In this document: in pieces, positions 15,122-21,721 of the stretch | How the letters are laid out: each line of letters begins with the position of its first letter | Position numbering within the stretch: position 1 is the stretch's first letter | Virus record (IMG/VR): IMGVR_UViG_3300037189_000872 | Coordinates: 1-24,141 of that record | Direction: 5' to 3' (one strand) | Origin: a virus | Length of the DNA: 24,141 nt | Translations under genes and position numbers: made by a program | The notes under the pieces: model-generated | Told to the model about the DNA's origin: nothing | What the model saw: only the letters and a program-made list of their open reading frames with translations | Databases searched by the model: none

Positions 15122-17174
15122 TTTGATGTCCTTGTAACTTGGATATTTTGTCTATAGAGTCTACAATCATCTTAGCTTGATCTGTTCTAATCTTCTCACC
15201 TTGAGCTGCTGAGTTGACTTGTAGTTTAAATTGTTCCATCTGCATTTCTAATTGTTGCTTAGCTGATTCTATTCTTAACTTCTCAGCCTCTAATTGATTC
15301 TTAGCTTGATCTGTTTGTGCTCTAATTTGAGCTTGTGTTACTTGAGCTTGAGCTAATATCTTAGTAGATTCTATTGTAGGATCTGGTTGAGGCGGTTGGT
15401 TAGCTGCTTGTTGTGCTAACTGTTGAGCTTGTTGATCTGTAATATCATTCATGAAGCTAGATGAATCTCTGAAACCAGCCATGTGAATAAACTTAGCTAA
15501 AGTATCTCTATATTGTTTGATAGTCACTAATGGATTACCTAAACCATATTGTTGAATGATTTGCTCTTGCTTACCTAAGATCATTTGTGTAGTAGCTAAT
15601 TGCTCTTGTTTAGAACCGTTACCTAAACCTACGTTGATTGTAACTTCGTATTGGTCATGCCATTCTCTAGGATTAAATGGTGCAAATTGACCATTAATCT
15701 TGAGATAACGAGGTTTATCTTGATACTTGCATAGTAAGTGTAGAATACCTTTGAAAAGCGATTTAACACCTGTTTCTGCAAAGATACGAGCTATTAATTC
15801 TAGCTTACCTTGTGCTGCATTAGCCATAGTTGCCACAGCAGTTGCAGTAGCATTTTGTAATACGTTAGGATCTAGTCCTTGATTCATGTCATTAACGCCA
15901 GTACGTTTAGATTGTACTTGGTCTAAGTAGTCCATCATTGGAAATGATTGAGCAGCTGTAGACTGAACTGTTAATGGAACGATAGCACTTGGATCTTTAA
16001 CACGAACAACACCGCCAGCAGTAGAAGTAAGTAAGTCATCTAAGTTTACTTTGCCTTCAACAGCAGCAACACGATAGTTGTTAGTGAGATATAAGTTATC
16101 TAGCATTTGGCGAAGGATAGTAGATTTAGTAAGTTGTAAGTCTACAACCTTATCTGCTAAGCCTTGACCATAGAATTTGTGTGGAATTGGTGATGGGCAG
16201 ATAGAATAGAATGGAATATAGTCACATTCCTCATCTGATAGAATCTCATTAGATGCGTATAAGATACGTCTTAATTCTGCAATACCATCATCGTTTTGGT
16301 CTACCTTGATATAGCATTCATAAACCTCAATAAGTTGCATTGTATGGTCTTGTGATTGCATATCTAATGGTTGCTCACCACGAGTATAACGTGCAATTCT
16401 TTCTGGGCTGAATTGTAATGCGTCACCAGTTGCTAATGTATCTACAACCTTAGCATCAAAACCCATAGCAATAAGCTCTGATCTTGTTACCATTCTACGT
16501 TGTGCAATGAATGGAGAATCTTCTATGCGTCTAGCACGTTTAGAGATTAAGAACTCCTCTGGAGGAATGTTCTCAACCACAATCTTACCTGAATTAGTTA
16601 CCTTACGAAGTTTAACATCGTGAGATATAGATTTAGTTTCTTGACCTGTAGCTTCATCCATGACAATAACTTCTTTAGTGTCTTGGCTTACAATCTCTAC
16701 TTCTTGGTCTTGTAATAAGTATGTGAGTTCGTCATCTGTTAGGTTCTGATACTTCTCATAGTTGACATCTTTCTTATCTTGCCAGTAAGCCTTAACAATG
16801 CCTACCTTTTCCATAAGTGCATCTTTAAACCAATTATGAAGGATTAGAAAGCCATCGTTGTCTTTATAGAACACATAGTTACTAAGTGTTGTTGCTTGGT
16901 CGGCAAATGGTTCGTCACCTTCCCTAACTGGCTCAAACTCTACTACATTTTCTGATGCTGAGAATACACGAACGATTTGTGGTAAAGCACCGTCAATAAC
17001 TTCTGCCACTTCTTTAGTTACAATAGATGATCTGCCTTCTACTTCGTTACCATAAGGTTGACCCAAATAGTATTCCAATGACTTTTGACGGTCATAGGTT
17101 GTTTCAGTCATCACATAACCAATAGCGTTATGGATCTCTGCTTGAAGTATTGACTTTAGTTTAACTTGTTCCAT
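15114..17174 (-). CDS. Portal protein, P22-like
   Basis: 686 residues, in the range of P22 gp1 (725). The N-terminal region (DRQKSLEYYLGQPYGNEVEGRSSIVTKEVAEVIDGALPQI) is the characteristic opening of P22-type portals in many podoviruses. The crown/wing part includes GIVKAYWQDK, VENIPPEEFLISKRARRIEDSPFIAQRRMV and IRVMLI-like strands such as HTMQLIEVYECYIKVD. The stem region follows (YGQGLADKVVDLQLTKSTILRQMLDNLYLTNN, then SKRTGVNDMNQGLDP). The last 100 residues are a Gln/Ala-rich coiled coil (AQAQVTQAQIRAQTDQ), the barrel/C-terminal segment. It forms the dodecameric DNA channel and should bind the adaptor at 11445-12065. Confidence 0.9.
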   Translation of the reverse strand: MEQVKLKSILQAEIHNAIGYVMTETTYDRQKSLEYYLGQPYGNEVEGRSSIVTKEVAEVIDGALPQIVRVFSASENVVEFEPVREGDEPFADQATTLSNYVFYKDNDGFLILHNWFKDALMEKVGIVKAYWQDKKDVNYEKYQNLTDDELTYLLQDQEVEIVSQDTKEVIVMDEATGQETKSISHDVKLRKVTNSGKIVVENIPPEEFLISKRARRIEDSPFIAQRRMVTRSELIAMGFDAKVVDTLATGDALQFSPERIARYTRGEQPLDMQSQDHTMQLIEVYECYIKVDQNDDGIAELRRILYASNEILSDEECDYIPFYSICPSPIPHKFYGQGLADKVVDLQLTKSTILRQMLDNLYLTNNYRVAAVEGKVNLDDLLTSTAGGVVRVKDPSAIVPLTVQSTAAQSFPMMDYLDQVQSKRTGVNDMNQGLDPNVLQNATATAVATMANAAQGKLELIARIFAETGVKSLFKGILHLLCKYQDKPRYLKINGQFAPFNPREWHDQYEVTINVGLGNGSKQEQLATTQMILGKQEQIIQQYGLGNPLVTIKQYRDTLAKFIHMAGFRDSSSFMNDITDQQAQQLAQQAANQPPQPDPTIESTKILAQAQVTQAQIRAQTDQAKNQLEAEKLRIESAKQQLEMQMEQFKLQVNSAAQGEKIRTDQAKMIVDSIDKISKLQGHQNG

Positions 17175-18458
17175 TTATACAATCCATGATTTATCATAAT
17201 TAAGAGGTGCACCCCAAGTGGAGTCGTTCTCGTTTAAGCCTACAGCCAGATAACGAAAGGAGTCACTAGAATGTGAGCACCAGTCGTGTAAAGGTGTGTC
17301 ATAAAAGACATTACGTTTCTCATCAAACACTCGTCTATAGTTACGAAGTGCATCTAATCCAGTCTTAACCTTATGGTCAAACCAGCATCTAGGAAGTAAT
17401 TGTCTGACAGCTTGTATACCATCTGGTACATTTAGCTTTGGTACTACTGTTATTTCTAATCCTGCTAGTTCTAGCATCTCTTTACGAGATTTACCAGTTC
17501 CTAGTTCTCTTACTACTACATCATGTGGTAACAGATGAGTAGCATTATCAAAACCATTATCACGCAACCAAGTAACATAAGTGTCAAGTCCTTGTCCATG
17601 ATTTTCATAGTAATCTATAAGTCTTACTTCTTTACCTACTAACTGAGCTACCCAGATTGCTGTTGAATCTGACATACCTAAGTCCCATGCACAATAAGTC
17701 TGTGATAGTTCCTCTCTAGGAATAGTAGTAATTCTGTTTTGTTCTTCTAAATCGTTTATGATCTTACCGTAGTAAGAACCTTCTACTGCTGCATTAAAGC
17801 TAGTTTCAAACTCTTGGTTATACTTATCATCACCCATCTCAGCTCTTGCAGCTGCTAATTCTTGTGGGTTAATAAGTTTAGTTTCGGATGCTTTAAACTC
17901 TAATAGATTCCATCCGTTGTTGTCATTATTAGAACGATTGTTCTCTTTTTCAGCACGATCTCGTAAGTCTTTAAAGTGGTTATTGCCTTTAGGTGTACCA
18001 ATAAACATAGCCCAACCTAATCGGTCAGCTAATGCAGGTCTAACTACTTCTGAGAATATGGCAGGATTTACGTCACCAATCTCGTCTATAACAACACCGT
18101 CTAAATAGATACCACGAAGTGAGTCTGGGTTATCTGCACCGTATAAAGATATACGTCTACCCATAAAGTCAACACGAAGCTCAGCGATGTTTGCTACAGC
18201 ACCTAATGGTCTTGTATACTTGAGTAAGTAATCCCATGCTATACGTTTACATTGTGCGTATGTAGGTGCTATATAAGCAAATCTAGGGCTATCTTTGTCA
18301 CAGATAAGGGCTGAATGTATTAGCTGATTAATAGCTGATACGGTCTTACCCATACGTCTGTGTGCTACAACAACAGTAAACCTATTATCTTTTACAGCTT
18401 GATGAATAAGTTTTTGTGGCTCACGAGGTCTATAACCTGTGTCTAAAGTATCACTCAA
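17175..18458 (-). CDS. terL: Terminase large subunit
   Basis: 427 residues with both expected domains. ATPase: Walker A-like VAHRRMGKT (31-39), Walker B VVIDEIG (122-128) with the catalytic glutamate, and coupling motif FIGTPKG (152-158). Nuclease: D259 in CAWDLGMSD, D313 in LLPHDVVVRE and D399 in SSDSFRYLA, the RNase H-like acid set. It cuts and packages the genome into the prohead through the portal. The start is unusual: no ATG fits, since the first internal Met (36) lies inside Walker A; the TTG at 18456-18458, 8 bases inside the small-subunit gene, is the best start (a CTG two codons earlier is the only alternative, preceded by a stop). Translation is therefore probably coupled to the small subunit. 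Confidence 0.92.
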   Translation of the reverse strand: MSDTLDTGYRPREPQKLIHQAVKDNRFTVVVAHRRMGKTVSAINQLIHSALICDKDSPRFAYIAPTYAQCKRIAWDYLLKYTRPLGAVANIAELRVDFMGRRISLYGADNPDSLRGIYLDGVVIDEIGDVNPAIFSEVVRPALADRLGWAMFIGTPKGNNHFKDLRDRAEKENNRSNNDNNGWNLLEFKASETKLINPQELAAARAEMGDDKYNQEFETSFNAAVEGSYYGKIINDLEEQNRITTIPREELSQTYCAWDLGMSDSTAIWVAQLVGKEVRLIDYYENHGQGLDTYVTWLRDNGFDNATHLLPHDVVVRELGTGKSRKEMLELAGLEITVVPKLNVPDGIQAVRQLLPRCWFDHKVKTGLDALRNYRRVFDEKRNVFYDTPLHDWCSHSSDSFRYLAVGLNENDSTWGAPLNYDKSWIV

Positions 18459-18726
18459 TGCCAGTCACAATCTTAATTGTAATAGGCTCGTCTGTATCAC
18501 CAGTTAGCTTGTTCTCTTGTAATGCTTTACCGTCTAAACGATCACCCAATTCTTTTATAGCAGCCATATCACCTTCTGTGGCTTTGTTAAGTAATGCTTC
18601 TGCTATTAGTCTTAAGCGTTGAGCATCATCTTGAACGACTGCTCGTCTAATTGTTTCCGCCCATAACCTATTGGTTTTACTAGAGTTTTTATTTCCTAAT
18701 GGTGCACCGACTTTGTTTTCTGACAT
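18451..18726 (-). CDS. terS: Terminase small subunit
   Basis: 91 residues. The sequence VGAPLGNKNSSKTNRLWAETIRRAV, then AEALLNKATEGDMAAIKELGDRLDGKAL, is the small-terminase/DUF5681-like pattern seen directly upstream of large-subunit genes in many phages. The middle helices probably form the oligomerisation and DNA-recognition part. It would select the phage DNA and stimulate the large subunit. The gene ends 8 bases inside the large-subunit gene. Confidence 0.8.
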   Translation of the reverse strand: MSENKVGAPLGNKNSSKTNRLWAETIRRAVVQDDAQRLRLIAEALLNKATEGDMAAIKELGDRLDGKALQENKLTGDTDEPITIKIVTGIE

Positions 18727-18774
18727 AATTGTAACTCCATTACTGGGTCATTACCTTAGTGTGTATAGTGTGTA

Positions 18775-18933
18775 TTATACTTTTTTAGCTGCGTTGTTTT
18801 TAGCTTTGTACATTGCAAATGCTTGTGATTTCTTAGAAGCTGGATTAGCTTTACCCATACCATTACCTGCTTTAGGTTTGATAGAAGTTTTAACTTTCTT
18901 GTTTGGTAGTTTTAAACCTGAACCTGATGCCAT
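18775..18933 (-). CDS. Small basic protein (52 residues)
   Basis: Short open frame with ATG 18931-18933 and TAA 18775-18777: MASGSGLKLPNKKVKTSIK, then KAGNGMGKANPASKKSQAFAMY and a Lys/Ala end. About a quarter of residues are lysine. It belongs to the run of small basic genes between the zinc-ribbon gene and terminase. The motif NPASKKSQAFAMYKAKN hints at a conserved family, which I cannot name. No function can be assigned; DNA binding or packaging in the virion is possible from charge. Confidence 0.6.
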   Translation of the reverse strand: MASGSGLKLPNKKVKTSIKPKAGNGMGKANPASKKSQAFAMYKAKNNAAKKV

Positions 18934-18934
18934 G

Positions 18935-19072
18935 TTATTTTCCTTTTTTCTTAGTTAGTTTCTTTTCTGCTTTCTTTTCTGCTACTTCTTTCTTCTTGCT
19001 TTCAGTCTTTTCATGCTTTTTCATAGCAGTCTTAGACTTATAAACCTCTTTACCTTCTTTAATCATTGCCAT
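18935..19072 (-). CDS. Very lysine-rich small protein (45 residues)
   Basis: ATG 19070-19072, TAA 18935-18937. 18 of 45 residues are lysine (EKTESKKKEVAEKKAEKKL), predicted as one amphipathic basic helix. The ATG overlaps the stop of the DUF6496-like gene as TAATG, and the next start follows its stop by one base. This tight linkage is the main reason to call it a gene despite its low complexity. Confidence 0.55.
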   Translation of the reverse strand: MAMIKEGKEVYKSKTAMKKHEKTESKKKEVAEKKAEKKLTKKKGK

Positions 19073-19230
19073 TATTTCTTAGCCTTTCTTTGTTCGCTAA
19101 GAGCAATCGCAATAGCTTGCTTTTGGTTAGTAACTAATTTACCCTTTTTAGATCCTGAATGAAGTTTACCTGATTTCCATTCATCCATTACCTTTTTAAC
19201 TTTTGTGTTTTTAGTAGGTTTCTTATTCAT
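19072..19230 (-). CDS. DUF6496-like small basic protein (52 residues)
   Basis: ATG 19228-19230, TAA 19072-19074. The stretch KVMDEWKSGKLHSGSKKGKL followed by QKQAIAIALSEQRKA matches the DUF6496-type sequence (VMxEFKxGxLHSGSKxGxxVxxRKQAIAIALSEAxKA) common in bacteria and phages, without a known function. The whole conserved block is present, so the gene is probably intact. Neighbours overlap it downstream as TAATG. Confidence 0.75.
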   Translation of the reverse strand: MNKKPTKNTKVKKVMDEWKSGKLHSGSKKGKLVTNQKQAIAIALSEQRKAKK

Positions 19231-19232
19231 GA

Positions 19233-19385
19233 TTAATTTTTTTTCGCTGTTTTAGCACTCTGTTTAAACGCTTTTGCTGTAGGAGCACCTTTCGTTCCCA
19301 CCTTACGCATCTTCTCACCTGAACCAGCCTTAATCCTAGCACGCTTTGCATGAATGTTGGCATATAGTCCTTGTTTAGTAGACAT
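19233..19385 (-). CDS. Conserved small basic phage protein (50 residues)
   Basis: ATG 19383-19385, TAA 19233-19235. MSTKQGLYANIHAKRARIK, then AGSGEKMRKVGTKGAPTAKAF and KQSAKTA. I recognise this pattern (GLYANIHAKRxRIKAGSGEKMRxxGxxGAPTxxxFxxSAKTA) as recurrent in aquatic phage genomes; no function is known to me. The ATG overlaps the stop of the upstream gene as TAATG. Confidence 0.75.
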   Translation of the reverse strand: MSTKQGLYANIHAKRARIKAGSGEKMRKVGTKGAPTAKAFKQSAKTAKKN

Positions 19386-19561
19386 TACTTAAAGCTCTTG
19401 AGAGTCTTAGCTAAGTTAGCACGTTTACCTAATGTGCCGCCTTTTTTAGCAGCTGCATTTAGTTTCTTTGCTGGGATTTTTTCACCTTTTTTAACACCTA
19501 ATTCTTTTTTAAGTGCACCTTTGTTTTTAATTGCACCAGCGATCCAGTTTTTAGTAGCCAT
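19385..19561 (-). CDS. Conserved small basic phage protein (58 residues)
   Basis: ATG 19559-19561, TAA 19385-19387. It starts MATKNWIAGAIKNKGALKK, continues ELGVKKGEKIPAKKLNAAA, and ends TLGKRANLAKTLKSF. The KNWIxxAIKxxGALxxxLGVxxGEKIPxxKL ... RAxLAxTLKxF order recurs in small phage and bacterial proteins, from memory, and may be a DNA-binding helix bundle. The start is one base after the next gene's stop, and its stop is coupled to the following gene by TAATG. Confidence 0.7.
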   Translation of the reverse strand: MATKNWIAGAIKNKGALKKELGVKKGEKIPAKKLNAAAKKGGTLGKRANLAKTLKSFK

Positions 19562-19562
19562 A

Positions 19563-19772
19563 TTAGTAGAATTTTCCTTTTAGTGGGTTTTTACCGTACT
19601 TCTTACCTGCTTTAATGAATTCTACCATACGTTTCTGGATGGGTTCAGCTTGAGCTACGTTGTTAGGTTTTGGTTTAGTTTCGCCACCTATTTCGTTAGC
19701 AATTTTACCCATGTGTGATTTTTCCATGAGTGCTGCAATATCATCAAGTTTTCTCATTGGTTTAGATGCCAT
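19563..19772 (-). CDS. Small hypothetical protein (69 residues)
   Basis: MASKPMRKLDDIAALMEKSHM, then GKIANEIGGETKPKPNNV and KRMVEFIKAGKKYGKNPLKG. Basic C-terminus. It heads the tight series of small basic genes. Not recognised as a named family. The real frame is supported by an upstream AGGAATC-type ribosome binding site and by its spacing to the neighbours (one base to the next gene). Confidence 0.6.
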   Translation of the reverse strand: MASKPMRKLDDIAALMEKSHMGKIANEIGGETKPKPNNVAQAEPIQKRMVEFIKAGKKYGKNPLKGKFY

Positions 19773-19783
19773 GATTGTGATTC

Positions 19784-20173
19784 CTATTTTAAAAATCTTA
19801 GTTTATATAATGTTGAGTCACATAGATCAGCTATGGGATCAATCAATGTTTGTAGTTCTGAATCTTGTGGTAACTTATCTCGTAGTTGTTTTACGTTGTT
19901 AGCAAAATCTTCTATCTCAGCTACTGGATCTGACTTAGGCGGTGCATAAGCATCTGGGAAGTCCATGATCTGACCATACTTACCCATGTATGCTTCTATA
20001 AAGTCATCCGTTAAATCTTGAAGGCTATCATAAAAGCTACCTAATGCTTTGTGTTGCGAATATGACTTTGAACTCCAATGGAGTAAATGAGTATTAGTTA
20101 CTTCATGTAAGCACATGAGAGCAAATATACTTGCTACCTTGTCATCACTAACGTCATTCTGAAATGGTGTCAT
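19784..20173 (-). CDS. DUF5856 / ferritin-like small protein
   Basis: 129 residues. The N-terminal helix pair contains FALMCLHEVTNTHLLHWSSKSYSQHKALGSFYDSLQDLTDDFIEAYMG. The arrangement LHW with H32, H41, a following Y and acidic residues at D51-E60 is that of the DUF5856 family, reported in phages, which resembles the metal-binding helix of Dps/ferritin-like four-helix bundles. The second half (VAEIEDFANNVKQLRDKLPQDSELQTLIDPIADLCDSTLYKLRF) forms the remaining helices. Metal binding and DNA protection are thus plausible, not demonstrated. It begins 20 bases inside the end of the zinc-ribbon gene. Confidence 0.6.
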   Translation of the reverse strand: MTPFQNDVSDDKVASIFALMCLHEVTNTHLLHWSSKSYSQHKALGSFYDSLQDLTDDFIEAYMGKYGQIMDFPDAYAPPKSDPVAEIEDFANNVKQLRDKLPQDSELQTLIDPIADLCDSTLYKLRFLK

Positions 20174-20300
20174 CTTCGTTTTCCTCTACAGGCTCAGGCT
20201 GTAGTTTAATGTATCTGCGATCATATTGACATTCTGGACAAAAGTCATACCCTGTGGAGTCAAATGGATCACCGCAGGAAGTACACACAGATATTTTCAT
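20154..20300 (-). CDS. Small zinc-ribbon protein, first late gene
   Basis: 48 residues, ATG 20298-20300, TGA 20154-20156. Four cysteines in two CxxC pairs (C6-C9 and C21-C24: SVCTSCG and FCPECQYD) form a classic zinc ribbon, followed by an acidic tail (EPVEENEDDT). It is the first gene after the putative late promoter and leader hairpins. No strong ribosome binding site is seen; the AGGCTT of the hairpin's descending arm lies about 10 bases upstream of the ATG, so translation may depend on the leader structure. Function unknown; small zinc-ribbons in phages are often regulatory. Confidence 0.7.
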   Translation of the reverse strand: MKISVCTSCGDPFDSTGYDFCPECQYDRRYIKLQPEPVEENEDDTISE

Positions 20301-20301
20301 A

Positions 20302-20346
20302 TAAAAAGTTAAGCCTCACACAAGGAGAGAGGTTTGTGCAAGGCTT
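20302..20346 (-). terminator. Leader hairpin with T-run (intrinsic terminator, likely antitermination target)
   Basis: Arms AAGCCT (20311-20316) and AGGCTT (20341-20346) pair, then a 2x2 internal mismatch, then CACAA (20319-20323) with TTGTG (20334-20338), loop of 10. Reading the minus strand, the hairpin is followed by AACTTTTTAT, a T-run, and then the zinc-ribbon ATG. The T-run is separated from the stem by three bases, so efficiency may be moderate. Confidence 0.6.
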
Positions 20347-20369
20347 GGGAGGGATTCTTTACGTTTCTT

Positions 20370-20387
20370 TGGGCAACACTCTGCCCA
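20370..20387 (-). promoter_or_regulatory. Short hairpin near the start of the leader RNA
   Basis: TGGGCA (20370-20375) and TGCCCA (20382-20387) form a perfect 6-bp stem with a 6-base loop. If transcription starts near 20391, this hairpin occupies roughly bases +5 to +22, where promoter-proximal pausing takes place at lambdoid late promoters. It could equally be a 5' stabilising hairpin. Confidence 0.45.
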
Positions 20388-20397
20388 CATAGTCGGT

Positions 20398-20406
20398 ATT
20401 ATACCA
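20398..20406 (-). promoter_or_regulatory. Extended -10 promoter, probable late promoter
   Basis: The minus strand reads TGGTATAAT: a perfect -10 hexamer (20398-20403) with the extended TGn element immediately upstream. No consensus -35 is present at 17 bases, as is usual for extended -10 promoters. It lies 26 bases after the stop of the Q-like gene and ahead of all late genes. The start site would be near 20391, giving a leader of about 90 bases. Confidence 0.6.
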
Positions 20407-20431
20407 CAAGTGACTCTCTTTTCGCCAGCAT

Positions 20432-20764
20432 TTATGCGTGTATGTGCCTTGAAGCCATTGTTAGAAGATTATCGTATGCCATATCTAATTGCCATTCATA
20501 AGCTATTGGAGGCTTTTCTTTTAAGTACTTAGCTAATATAGCTTGCTTTTGTCCATCTGGTAAATTTTCAAATATGATTGTATGCACAATTTTTATATTA
20601 GATTTGTCCATAGCATTAACCATGTGTTCAAATTCATCCTCTGTAGATTCTCCACCAGATGACATTCCTAAAGATTTGCTAGGATAATTAAGACGATGAT
20701 CTAATGCTTTCATAGATCTTTTCCAATCATCTAGGATTGATAATAAACGTTCCATTGTTATCAT
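20432..20764 (-). CDS. Q-type antitermination protein-like (putative late regulator)
   Basis: 110 residues. MERLLSILDDWKRSMKA, then LDHRLNYPSKSLGMSSGGES, then NIKIVHTIIFENLPDGQKQAILAKYL. This resembles the small Q-type late regulators (Phage_antitermQ / ArpU-like group): a tryptophan helix, a tyrosine-proline-serine segment, and a helix pair with LPxxQxxxIxxxY similar to sigma-like helix-turn-helices. I name it on that weak likeness plus strong context: it is the last early gene, follows NinB and nuclease genes like lambda Q, and is immediately followed by an extended -10 promoter and a leader terminator. The ATG overlaps the preceding stop as ATGA. It could instead be an unrelated small regulator. 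Confidence 0.5.
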   Translation of the reverse strand: MITMERLLSILDDWKRSMKALDHRLNYPSKSLGMSSGGESTEDEFEHMVNAMDKSNIKIVHTIIFENLPDGQKQAILAKYLKEKPPIAYEWQLDMAYDNLLTMASRHIHA

Positions 20765-20880
20765 GACTTAACTTTTTCTTCTATCAGTCTTGCAAATATA
20801 GTAATGCGGTCTATTGTAATTGGCTCATATCCTGTTGGAAATACTTTTTTGTATATAGCAATAATATCTTCCTGCGTCAT
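20761..20880 (-). CDS. Small conserved-type phage peptide (39 residues)
   Basis: ATG 20878-20880, TGA 20761-20763: MTQEDIIAIYKKVFPTGYE, then PITIDRITIFARLIEEKVKS. It is linked by ATGA overlaps at both ends, to the winged-helix-like gene upstream and the Q-like gene downstream, which strongly supports translation. The RITxFARLIEE end resembles the small RFAxLIxxxE peptides found in early regions of other phages. Function unknown. Confidence 0.6.
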   Translation of the reverse strand: MTQEDIIAIYKKVFPTGYEPITIDRITIFARLIEEKVKS

Positions 20881-21278
20881 ATTCCTACCTTCACTCCTTC
20901 TGAACCTATTGCACTTTCACCAAATGAATCTATTGTTACATTGTGTCGTAAATTATGTTTGGTATCTTTTTCTGTGTATGTATGCGTTTCTAGTATTTTA
21001 TCTTGAGGTATATTTAAATTGTGATTAAAGATTTCATCTAGTGGATGTCGTTTAGGTTTGTAATATTTGTATAGTTTTTTACCAGCATCATTGTATAACA
21101 ATCCTTCTTGCACCAATTCCATGAGAGGATATTTTAAATCATACTGGTGAACCCTAATTATAACAGCAAGCTGCACAGATGTTTTAATGTCATCACCTAT
21201 GACTTTCATAATCTCTTGTTTTAAATACTTTCTTTTATCAGCTTGTGTTAAGTGATCTAGTGATAATTTAGGATACAT
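20877..21278 (-). CDS. Predicted winged-helix DNA-binding protein
   Basis: 133 residues. Residues about 10-70 read as a winged helix: KRKYLKQEIMKVIGDDIKTSVQLAVIIRVHQYDLKYPLMELVQEGLLYNDAGKKLYKYY, that is helix, helix, recognition helix, then a beta wing ending in a K/Y-rich strand. The remainder is polar and has no recognised domain. It sits in the early operon just before the Q-like gene, suggesting a regulator of early or late transcription, or a replication accessory factor. The pattern is visible; the role is inferred. It overlaps the 39-residue gene as ATGA. Confidence 0.55.
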   Translation of the reverse strand: MYPKLSLDHLTQADKRKYLKQEIMKVIGDDIKTSVQLAVIIRVHQYDLKYPLMELVQEGLLYNDAGKKLYKYYKPKRHPLDEIFNHNLNIPQDKILETHTYTEKDTKHNLRHNVTIDSFGESAIGSEGVKVGI

Positions 21279-21585
21279 CTTTTACCTTACATATCCATTT
21301 TTTCTTATCGGTTTGACTCCAACCATGCACATGGATAGTCCAACCTGCATCACGAACTATTCCTACATTCTCATGGTCAGCTATTTTTTTAATTCTAGCG
21401 TTCATATTTGTTGTTGTTGTAGTTTGAACAGCAAGAACTTCTTTACCTTTAAGAGCTAGCAAATCTATAAAACCAAATAGGTCTTGTCTTATTCTGGCAA
21501 ATGCGTTCCAATGTTCTACTACAGCTACTGTGTAGCCTTCTTCTCTAAGTTTCTTTAGTGACAGCTGGGTCGGTGAGATTGCCAA
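21268..21585 (-). CDS. PD-(D/E)XK-like nuclease
   Basis: 105 residues. VVEHWNAFARIRQDLFGFIDLLALKGKEVLAVQTTTTTNMNARIKKI follows the PD-(D/E)XK order: E24 on the first helix/strand, D41 in FID, and the strand EVLAVQ with Q54 where the catalytic E usually stands. This QxT-type variation occurs in small phage proteins of this family that are annotated as nucleases. The rest (HENVGIVRDAGWTIHVHGW) completes the core. A role in recombination or DNA processing with the nearby NinB and HNH-like proteins is plausible. Missing canonical E/K leaves activity uncertain. Confidence 0.6.
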   Translation of the reverse strand: MAISPTQLSLKKLREEGYTVAVVEHWNAFARIRQDLFGFIDLLALKGKEVLAVQTTTTTNMNARIKKIADHENVGIVRDAGWTIHVHGWSQTDKKKWICKVKDVS

Positions 21586-21721
21586 ATTGTTCTCCGTTAG
21601 GTTTTTCTGTGCCTTCTTTTAATCTATCTTTTCTAAATATACGATCAAAGTTTTCTTCAAATTCTTTGGTATTAGGTTTGTTAATCAGACTGTCGCCAGT
21701 AATTCCGTTAGTAGATGCCAT
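21545..21721 (-). CDS. Small acidic/polar protein (58 residues)
   Basis: ATG 21719-21721, TAG 21545-21547: MASTNGITGDSLINKPNTKE, then FEENFDRIFRKDRLKEG and PNGEQFGNLTDPAVTKET. It overlaps the start of the nuclease-like gene by 41 bases and follows directly on the HNH-like gene stop. Not recognised; the ENFDRIF motif may form a single helix. It is called because it fills the gap exactly and has an upstream AGGTAAA ribosome binding site. Confidence 0.55.
   Translation of the reverse strand: MASTNGITGDSLINKPNTKEFEENFDRIFRKDRLKEGTEKPNGEQFGNLTDPAVTKET

Noticed and set aside
18774-18779. TATAAT hexamer before the terminase small-subunit gene, next to a short GTATA/TATAC dyad
   Set aside because: It overlaps the TAA stop of the preceding small gene, has no -35 or TGn element, and such hexamers are frequent by chance in this AT-rich sequence.
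20301-20431. A tRNA or other structured RNA gene in the largest intergenic gap
   Set aside because: The two hairpins do not form a cloverleaf and there is no T-loop sequence or acceptor-stem pairing; promoter plus leader hairpins explain the region better.
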